Of a stretch of DNA of 64,000 nt, positions 55,381-64,000 are shown one piece after another. The notes below the pieces were generated by a model. The model saw nothing but the letters and a program-made list of their open reading frames with translations, did no database searches and was not told the origin of the DNA. Both the position numbers and the translations under genes were made by a program. Origin of the DNA: Ananas comosus (lineage: Eukaryota; Streptophyta; Magnoliopsida; Poales; Bromeliaceae); contig NC_033639.1 in assembly GCF_001540865.1 (NCBI RefSeq), positions 7,610,865 through 7,674,864 of the forward strand, given 5' to 3'. The number at the start of each line of letters is the position of its first letter. Position 1 is the stretch's first letter.

Positions 55381-58300
55381 AAGTTAGCAAGGTTGTCTTT
55401 TCATTTTATCCTTTCTGTGCTCGTTTTGGGTATAAGTTTCATCTTTCCTTTTCTCTTCAATTGTCAATTAGAATTCAAACAACCTGGAAAAGTTTTTAGC
55501 GAACATTTTGCTTGAGCTATCCTTTTCGTTGGATCAGGTCCTTGCAACATTCCGTAATTTTCATACTGATCTTAACATTACCCAGCACTTGTTCTATGTT
55601 GGTCTTGTTCCAATTTTCTTCTGTGCTTAAATCACTTCTTTTATAGGTATGTTTTTAAGTTAAACTATTGTAGTCCGGCTTATTGGCATTCTTAGTTTCT
55701 CCATCGTTTGATGCATTGATTTTTTTTTTTGGTAATTTATCTGATCGATTTGTCGCCTTAGAAAGTTTTCCTCTGATATTCACTTGTATCTTATAGCAAT
55801 ATTCAAAAGTAACATACAGCCTTAATTATTTGCGTAGAATGACCTAAATATGTGCCAAGAATGATAAAGATGGCATTTAGGTGTAGGTTTTAGGATATTG
55901 ACGTCAAGTAAAAGAACTATGAAAGTAAACAGTATACGAAAAACATGCTTCTGTCTGTTGGCAAGTAATCTAGCCCGTACATAAGGCAGATAAAGGAAAA
56001 TCAGAAATGTTGCATTATAATTTGTAGAAAATGAGGTTTTGTTTTCTTCCCATCCTCCACATAACGATTCCAATTTGTCACTGATTTCTAATCCATGTGG
56101 CCCTCCAAATGGTGTTCCTTAACCTCATGCTAAACAAAAACCATTTGTTTATCATTTGAGAATTAAAAAAGGTTGTTTTCGTTATGAACAGGTGCTAGAC
56201 AATAAAAATGAAAGATGTTGTTAAGAGTAGAATGCTTGAAGGTTCTGGGTGAAGTAGGTTGATATTTGGTCTAGATGTCACGCTTGTTAGAGATGTTTAC
56301 AGTAGTATGGTGAATCAGGTTGATAGAGGCTTTAGTCAGCAGGAAGTAATCAGCTTTCTTGCATTCACTGGACTCACTTTGGACCTCACAGTGGAAAGAT
56401 CTATATCACTGACACAATTTGGTTGAAAGGGAAGCTCTACGGTTTATTTCTTTGTTTGCTGAACTTATCTGCTTATGCAAACAGTTCCCTCAACTTCCAA
56501 TTTTTGAAATTTGACACTATGCGGCCATGCACTGCTACCGAGCTAACAGTAGTGTTCTTGGGGTTCATGATAGGGGCTGAATCACTCGATAGTAGGAAGA
56601 GTAAACTTTTTCCTGAGTTGGATAGGGATTCTATAAATGGCTTCAAATAACATTTTAGTTTAAAATAAAACACAATTTGGATCTTTGAGGAACGAGCACA
56701 CGTGAGTAGCATGCTACTGCATAGCCGTTAGTTTAATGATGGTGCTTGGTGATTGGATGGAAGCACCTATTGCAGTGTTTTTTTACATCTTATCTAATTT
56801 CAAAATTAAAAGTCGTTGGGCCTGTTTGCAAAAGCCCTAAATTTTAAGGGGTGTCTATTCTTGTTCCAATTACTACTATAATCCAGAGTAGTTATAACTA
56901 ATTGACAATTCCTTCATCCCTTTCTAACTGAGTTTTGTCAATTATACTATTTACATTTCAATATCTAGTGAAGGCCCTCGTGGTAGAAGCTGTCATAATC
57001 TTTGTTTGGATATTAATTGCCCTTCTTACAGAACATTCTCAATCAAGTATCAGCTTGTGTATTTGAAACTGTTCTGGTTAGCAATCTACCATATCTGCTA
57101 GAATTCGGTTTGACAATCACCTTCTATATAAATTTGCCATGATCCTGGATAGAGGATTGACTAAGAGTCTTGTAAAACATCTTCAATCACCAGCATATTT
57201 TTAGTTCTCCAGAATTTCATTATAGCCATTTGATGGTCTTTGGACTATTCCTTAGGCTGTTGATTGAAGCATAGCTTTTCTTGGTACAACTTACTGCAAG
57301 ATGCTGATAAGAAAAGCTTCATATACTCTCAATCAATAAGTTGATGCTATCCGAGTACCTTGTAACACTAACATATTAATTTTTGAATTTATATGGTTTC
57401 TGAAATTCAGTTAATAGGAATAGGAATAGGAATACATTTTGTCCTGATGCAATCAAATATTTGAAGATTGTTATTAATGCAAGCTAAGTCTGGGTAAGTT
57501 GAATTAATGCATTAGTTGCTATTTATCTGCCATTTGGTTCCAAAATTTGATTTCAACCAATCTAAATTAACTAAATTGAGGACCTAAATTTTGTGGCCCT
57601 TCTAGATCTCTGGTGAAGAAATGAATCAATTGTCTTTTCTATTCCATTTGACTTACAAGAGTTCGGATCCTTTACTATCTTCTATGGTTCCAAGTTTCCC
57701 ACTTTGACAGTGTTGGTATCTGCGGTAATCTTGTTTCTTAGGATCACATTTTTTAAATGCATATCTGATTATTTTTTTCTTTTTTTGTTTCCTTCTCTAT
57801 TTTGCAGATCAACAATACCTCTTTTAAGCATGATGTACTCCCTACGAAGAGCCAGAGCCCTGAGCTCTTTGGTAATATTATGATTCAGTACTGTCAGTCT
57901 GATGCTTTTGTAGATATTGTATCCGGGTTTTTTAATCTGACATTGTACGCTCCCTCCAGAGTGCCTGAAATTCTATGAATATTATAATTTGACAAATTAT
58001 ATGCTCTTTATTTTCTGGTTAAATTATGTTGTCGGTCCCGGAACTTACCACGTAGTATCATCACTTAATCTCCTGGACTTCAATTTGTTAAACTTCAGTT
58101 TTATTTCAGTTGAGACACTTCATGAAGTGCTGTTCAATTTTCTTAAAATACCTTCGTCCCCATACTGTGTGATATGGAGATGTTGTCGGGAGTTGAATCA
58201 GTTGCCGCGTCATCGTAATTACAAGATGATTTAACTATGATTTCACCTTTATGAAATGACGCGGAAGCTGTAGCAACAGCTTCTCTTCTTAAAGACATGA

Positions 58301-58738
58301 TCATCTGACGAAATCAGGGAACTAAAGAGTGCCTGATGGAGTGATCCAATTGAAATAGCAATTGAAGTTCCATAACTTTATTGCAACAAATTGAAGTCCA
58401 CTGATGTAATAAAAGTGTGATAAAGTCAAGCGATTGGTGCAAATATTTATCCTTATTTTAGTGAAGTTGCTGAGAAATCTTTAAACCTTACTCTGTGTCG
58501 TCGTTTGTTTCCGTCCGTACAATGAATTACTGTGAGATTCACGCATTTGTTTTAGCTAAAAAATCTTTTTAGTTCTACGTATATGTACAAGCATGTGGTT
58601 TGGTCATGATTTCTCCACTAACCAAACTGAATGCTCAGCTCAATAGTTTTTTTTTTTTTTAATAATAAAAAAGGCAAGTTAGGCTTAAGAAGAGCTGTTC
58701 TGCATTGATAGTAGCTTTGCAAGTAGAGTTTTTTTTTT
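55381..58738. other. Downstream of CHMP1, no gene recognised
   Basis: Mixed-composition sequence with no long or family-like frames. A tttgcag acceptor-like site at 57800-57808 and scattered donor-like words mean a spliced CHMP1 3' UTR or non-coding RNA cannot be excluded. Confidence 0.4.
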
Positions 58739-59085
58739 GGATAACCTTCAAATATCACCCATATGGTTTCGCATTTTCTTATTCTAGTGTACTGTGATTT
58801 AAAGTGTATCAAGTTAGTGTTCTGTGGTTTGATTTTTATCTTTTCGTTAGCTTTTTCGCTAATATTTTATTAAATTTTATAGAAAAAACTTCAGATATTT
58901 CAACTAGGTTTATCGAATATTCACTTTAGTATATTTTAGTTTTAACTTTGTCACTGATTTTATAAAAAAAATTAGTGAAATAAATAATAAAAAGATAAAA
59001 ATAAAATAATACACTTTAAATCACATGGCACTGGCACTGAAGTGAGAAAGTGTAAAACTACATGTGAACAATTATGAAAAATTTT
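58739..59085. mobile_element. Degenerate fold-back MITE (third family member)
   Basis: Left arm ggataaccttcaaatatcaccc..atggtttcgcatttt; right arm gagaaagtgtaaaactacatg..aattttaagc. It has the same plan and words (gtgatttaaagtgtatcaag) as 40341-40696 but many changes. Its left edge is next to a T run. Confidence 0.55.
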
Positions 59086-59381
59086 AAGCAGATCGGGATT
59101 TTTTGCAGTATTATATGCGTGATCGGGAGTAGTTCAATTAGCGACATGAATATCATAAAGAAAGAATTTTTACATGGCAAATGAAAAGCAATTTTTGAAG
59201 TTTCCTTAGCCACATGATATATATTATACCCCTACCCTAATCATCACACTTACTCTAACATAGTAATATCAATTATACGACCTACTATAACATATATCAC
59301 ATATATAATACTACTATAACCTTATAGTATATTGAGTCCGGCTATGGTGGATGTTAAAAGTTCGCAAGTATTTGGTGGGCC

Positions 59382-59387
59382 TTTTTT

Positions 59388-59462
<75 letters not shown>

Positions 59463-59515
59463 TTTTTTCTCCTATTTTTTTTTTTTCTTTTTTTTTTTTT
59501 TTTTCTCTTTTTTTT

Positions 59516-59546
<31 letters not shown>

Positions 59547-59560
59547 CTTTTTTTTTTTTC

Positions 59561-59591
<31 letters not shown>

Positions 59592-59595
59592 CTTT
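59382..59595. repeat. 214-bp T/C tract
   Basis: Nearly all T with scattered single C and very few other bases. Frames of poly-Phe or poly-Lys across it are not genes. It interrupts a MITE: sequence related to 44754-44965 (reversed) resumes at 59596. Length here is likely unreliable. Confidence 0.9.
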
Positions 59596-59765
59596 GTAAA
59601 TTTTTCTGCGTTGATCTACGCATTTGATCATTTTCACCTGTTAGATTATACTATTCAACCAACCACCACTTAACCTAGGGGCCCTATATCATCTTAACCG
59701 GCACATTCCTTAATCCAAGGGCTAAAACTTACAAGCACCAACTGACTTGTACTTTTAAAAGACAT
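59596..59765 (-). mobile_element. MITE remnant beside the T/C tract
   Basis: On the minus strand it reads cttttaaaagtac..ttggtgcttgtaag, then cccttggattaa and agtggtggttggttgaatag, matching the element at 44754-44965. The second arm is lost or scattered beyond the T/C tract. Confidence 0.55.
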
Positions 59766-59777
59766 AGGACCTCAATT

Positions 59778-59778
59778 C

Positions 59779-59828
<50 letters not shown>

Positions 59829-59860
59829 TGAAGAGAGAGAGAGAGAAGAGAGAGAGAGAG
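59778..59860. repeat. TA then GA microsatellite
   Basis: (TA)n followed by interrupted (GA)n, directly abutting fold-back element B. The far side of element B ends in a (CT)n tract at about 60398-60420, the complement of this GA tract. Confidence 0.85.
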
Positions 59861-60400
59861 TGTCTGGCTACTAGTACTTTTATGAGTACGATCGTCTTGT
59901 ACTCATGAGTTATTTTTGATGATAAGCTTCCGAATCGACGATCCATACCGTTAAACATTATCTTAAGAACATTTAAAACTTCCTAAAATCAAATTTTATA
60001 AATTTTCGATATCATTTACCTTACGATCAAAAGCTCACAAAATTGATAATTTTTAACGACCGGTATGAAATTCTTGCTAGTTTAATGGTGTAAAAGAATC
60101 AAAATAGGTTTAATTTTTATAGAAAATTCTATTCACTACCTAAATAAAGATCAATAACTCCGATCTTAAATTGAAGGATCCGATCATCCATTTTAGGATG
60201 TCGTTCGATTTTAACCGTTCATTTTATACCCACTAGATGGACTTTATAATAATTTCGAAAAATTACGAAATTTATTCTAGAAGGTTCAAATACTGTAGAT
60301 CATGTTTAACGGTGTGGATCGTCGATTCGAAAATCCCAATATCGAAAACAACTTATGAGTACAAAGAGCTCTATACTCAAAAGAATATAGTAGCTACTCT
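59861..60400. mobile_element. Fold-back element B
   Basis: Inverted arms pair from ggctacta..actttta inward through tcgacgatccataccgttaaacat and its right-side complement. Palindromes near both ends: ATGAGTAC with GTACTCAT (59882-59906), and a gagtac..tactc near-palindrome at 60357-60378. It has the same plan as element A, with the inner word gatccacaccgttaaacatgatc. Non-coding. Confidence 0.7.
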
Positions 60401-60422
60401 CTCTCTCTCTCTCTCTCTCTAA

Positions 60423-62990
60423 ACTCACACAATAACATATTTAGAAACAAATTAAATTAGATTTAAATTTAAAAGTAAATTTTAAGTAAAAATGAATTCT
60501 GATTTTTTTATTTTGAATTTAAATGGTTATCAGCGGCATGAGTCTATTTTCAGTTGATTTATTTTTTAAATTTGATTTGTTTCTAAATATGTTTCCAATT
60601 TAGTTATACAATAAATATTTTTGATTTGTTTCGTAACACACATTTTTTTTAATGTATACCCAAATTTTAAAATTTTGAATTAATTTCTAAATTTAAATTA
60701 AATTTTAAATTTATGAATCAAACTCAATATTTAAAGTTAATTTTGAATTCATTATTTAAATTAAACAATTATTAATTGTTACGTCTATTGTTAAACCATT
60801 CAAATTTTCAAACCTCTGATTTATTTGTAGTTAATTTTTTTAATGTGTATAAAATATTTTTTTATTTCATTTATCATTTCATCTGCCAACTCGAAATTTT
60901 TTATCTGTTTTTTATATTTTGTGTGTATATATATAAAATGAGGTTACTATACTTCTAAAAGCATATCCCTCTCGTGCTATATATATATATATATATATGA
61001 GTTTTGAATTTTTTTTTTTCCAAAAATGCTCTATTCTTTTTACTAATATCTTTCATGTCCAGTAATTTTTCATCCAATCATTTCAAATAATTTCACTAAG
61101 TAATAATTTTATTCTCAAATAAAGATATTAATTTTTTGCCATTAGTCTTATCCGTAAATTTCTCAAAATATCTTATTAATTTAGCCTTCTATACGTCAAC
61201 TACCTACATAATATCCGGTTAACTTTCTCACTAATATCCACCATTTTTTCAAATATCGTCATCAAAATTTTAATCTTTTTTCTTAGTTTCTCAAACATTT
61301 TTTTATCTCCATTATCTTCGCATTTAAACTTAAATCTTAATGTAGATCAAAATTAAATTTTGAATTTTGAATTAAACATGAATTTCTTTCCGAAAATGTC
61401 TCAATCTTTTTACTAATTGTTCATCTCGCAGAAATTTTGAAGCATTTATTTAAATAATTCATTAAATTTTGGATTTCCTCAAAATATATAATATTTCACT
61501 ACCACGTATTTGAATTTAAATCTTAGAGTGAATCAAAATTAAAGTTTAAAATTTAAAATTTTTGAATTTCAAACTTAAAGTGATCGAATTAAATTTTAAC
61601 TTTATAAAATTAAACATAATTAAAATTTTAATTATATAGAAAATATCTTAATACTTATCTCATACCCAATTTTATCTCATCATAATACTTATCCATACAT
61701 AAAATATTCTTATTTTAATACTTTCTCATCTCTATCTATACGTTTCTTAAATATAATAAATATTAACCTTTTTCATTTTCAACTATATGTTTTCTCAAAT
61801 ATATTATTTTAGTAATATTTTATTCATTCCTCATCGTCGTTCTCCGATCACCTTCGCCACAGTTAGAAAGGTATTTTGCTACACCTAATTCTTTTAATGT
61901 GTCATAAATAATGTTTCCTACCCAATTCGTCTTTCGTATACTTTGTTTTACTTATTTAAGAATTTTAAATGCTAATAGTGTGCATTTTCATAGACTTTTT
62001 ATCTTTACATTAATTGCGCAAGTCATACAGTATATTATTTTTAGTATATTTTTTTTCAATTTCACTTGTATTTTTTTCAAATATTGTCAAATATTTTTTT
62101 ACTAATATCCTTTCTCATTTGTCCTCCGTCGCTGGCACCGGGCAATCGTCATCGTCATCGCCAGCCGACACCGGCATGTTGTCGCCTTCGCCACGCTTTG
62201 CCACATTTGAGAGGCATTTGATCTAAACTGAATTGTTTTTTAATATGCTTTTATAACTATTTTAGTATATCTATTTTTTAGTATTTTCTCTCATTTACAT
62301 TTATATATTGCAGCCCGCATATCGTCATCGTCATCGCCGACAACGGCATATTGTCGCCTTCGCCACTTTGCCACTATTTGAAAAGATATTTTGATCTCAA
62401 ACTTTTTTTTTTAATATGCTTTTATACATTTTACATTTTTTTTTAGTATTTTCTCATTTACATTATACATTTATCAAATATAAATATATATTTTGTTATA
62501 ATATATTTTTTTCATTTCCTCTATATTTTTCAAATATTCCAAATATTTTTTAGTACTATTTTTTCATTTGTCCCCTTGCCGGCACAGCGCGCATCGCCAT
62601 CGTTCTCCTTATCAACGTCACCGTGCCGGCACATTGTCACTCTGACATCACCGGCGCCGGCACATTGTCAAAATTAATTTTAAATTTTAAATTTTGTTCA
62701 AAAATTTTATATGTGAATTCATCAGCTTAAAATTTAGAATTTAATTCAAATTTTAAAATTTGTATACACATTAAAAATAATTGTATATTATTATAAAAAT
62801 AAATATAGAAAAGTATTTATATGTGTAACTAAATTAAAAATGTATCAAAACTTATCCGAAATAAATTAAAGTTAAAATTTGATAATAGACTCATACCACC
62901 AATAAACTATTTAAATTTAAAATATAAATATAAATTTTATTTTTGATTTTTGTGATGTGCATTGCCGTGCACTATGACAAGTATATATAT
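60423..62990. other. AT-rich decayed repeat region, possible old Helitron end
   Basis: No gene. Words with catcgtcatcg..gccttcgccac recur at about 61830, 62140, 62320 and 62590; the two middle units (62143 and 62325) are about 182 bp apart and share flanking ttttaatatgcttttat. Near 62950-62982, gatgtgcattgccgtgcactatgacaagt has the hairpin-plus-tail look of a Helitron 3' end (CTAGT changed to CAAGT). Only weak support. Confidence 0.35.
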
Positions 62991-62994
62991 ATTA

Positions 62995-63533
62995 TATGAG
63001 TAAGTCTCCTATACTTTCGAAAGTACGGAGACCTCCGTACTTGTAAGTTATTTTCGATGGTAGAAAATCCGATTCGAGATCGGTTTGTTAAGTATAATCA
63101 TCCTATTGAACTATTTGAAACTAAATTTATAATTTTTGACATCATTTACCAAGCGATCAAATGTCTCAAAAATGACTATTTAACGACCGATGTGAACACG
63201 TTTTTAAGTTCAATACGGTGTAGAAGTATCCAAAATTAGATGAAAATTTAATAGAAAATCTACTTAACATCATAGCAAGACCAAACTTCCGATTTGAAAT
63301 TTGAGTCCTTTATCACTGTTTTTTATGGATTTTTATTTTTAGCCGTTCATTTTGAGGCTACTGCGTTTACTAACAAAAAGTCAAAAAATTATGAAATTGG
63401 TTTCTCTCGGTAGTCTACAATAACGTAGATCATGTTTAACGGAACCGATTGCCGAATCCGATATTCCATTATTAAAATAACTTACAAGTACGAAGGCTTC
63501 CGTACTTTCGAAAGTATAGAAGGCCTACTCATA
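62995..63533. mobile_element. Fold-back element C
   Basis: Arms: left atgagtaagtctcctatac, right its near complement gtatagaaggcctactcat. Terminal palindromes AAGTACGGAG..CTCCGTACTT at 63021-63042 and a near-palindrome at 63485-63506, each beside the 12-base palindrome ACTTTCGAAAGT or its equivalent. It is flanked by TA repeats on both sides. Confidence 0.75.
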
Positions 63534-63555
63534 TATATATATATATATTATATAT

Positions 63556-63596
<41 letters not shown>
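63534..63596. repeat. (TA)n microsatellite between two fold-back elements
   Basis: About 60 bases of TA repeat separating elements C and D. Confidence 0.9.
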
Positions 63597-63601
<5 letters not shown>

Positions 63602-64000
63602 CAGGCGCTGTGCTCTCAGGAGCACGGAGGCCTCCGTGCTCCTGAGCGTTTTCGATGATGGAGTTTTCAAATCGACATCGGCTCCGTAAAACTTGATCTA
63701 GCGTATTAAAGTTTCTAGAAAATAATTTTTGTGATTTTCGATATCATTTACCAGCAATCGAAAGGATTCAAAATCAATAATTTTTACAGGCTGAAAATAA
63801 AAATCCATATAAAACGTGTTGATATACACTAAAATTTTCGATCAGAAATATAGATCTTGTTGTAGATAGTATAAAGAATTTTCTATCAAAATTTCATCTG
63901 ATTTGAATACTTCTAACACCGTTAAACTTGAAAACGGCAGATATCAACCTTTAAAATTATGGATTTTGAATCCTTTCGATCACTAGGTAAATGATATGAA
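63597..64000. mobile_element. Fold-back element D (runs off the window)
   Basis: Left arm atgagcaggcgctgtgctc, then a perfect 32-base palindrome (63615-63646) with GC-richer arms than in the other members, then gttttcgatgatgg and tcgacatcggctccgtaaaac. The right arm lies beyond the window. Confidence 0.7.

Noticed and set aside
59314..59673. Poly-Lys and poly-Phe reading frames
   Set aside because: They are translations of the T/C tract.

Overview
This is nuclear DNA from a flowering plant, very probably a monocot. The evidence is long AT-rich introns with GT..AG borders, a GC-rich single-exon CHMP1 coding sequence set in AT-rich surroundings (typical of commelinid monocots), and many plant transposon remnants: hAT, Helitron, Cassandra-like TRIM, MITEs and fold-back elements. 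I cannot name the species from the sequence alone.

Region by region: (1) 0.5-36.4 kb is a locus with three direct-orientation copies of the 26S proteasome ATPase gene RPT5 (regulatory subunit 6A). Copy 1 (1573-12563, ten coding exons, 426 aa) is intact. Copy 2 (16681-21217) has lost most of exon 2, has a frameshifted exon 5 and stops inside intron 5. Copy 3 (23317-34059) has all ten exons, but exons 4 and 5 lie in an indel-rich patch that looks more like raw long-read error than decay. A hAT element sits exactly on the start codon of copy 3, and its target-site duplication re-creates the ATG. Single N characters at 14895, 16889, 21648 and 22210 sit at abrupt junctions, so part of the copy structure may be an assembly product. 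(2) 36.4-38.8 kb is a satellite array of about 156-bp units ending in a 100-N gap. (3) 38.9-41.3 kb is mostly non-coding, with one MITE and one unrecognised exon-like ORF. (4) 41.3-48.9 kb is a complete SMG7 gene on the minus strand (nonsense-mediated decay factor, 973 aa, five coding exons), with probable introns in its 3' UTR. (5) 49-53.4 kb is intergenic with a weak small-gene candidate. (6) 53.8-54.4 kb is CHMP1/VPS46 (ESCRT-III, 203 aa), with telo-box motifs in its leader and a 569-bp Cassandra-like TRIM just downstream. (7) 55.4-64 kb is gene-poor, with a fold-back family inserted in TA/GA microsatellites, a long T/C tract and AT-rich decayed repeats.

The three gene families are unrelated housekeeping functions (proteasomal degradation, RNA surveillance, membrane scission) and do not form a pathway cluster. 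The most informative parts are comparisons between the RPT5 copies, which serve as filled and empty sites for a Helitron, several hAT elements and MITEs, and the fold-back family whose terminal palindromes differ in sequence between members but stay self-complementary.
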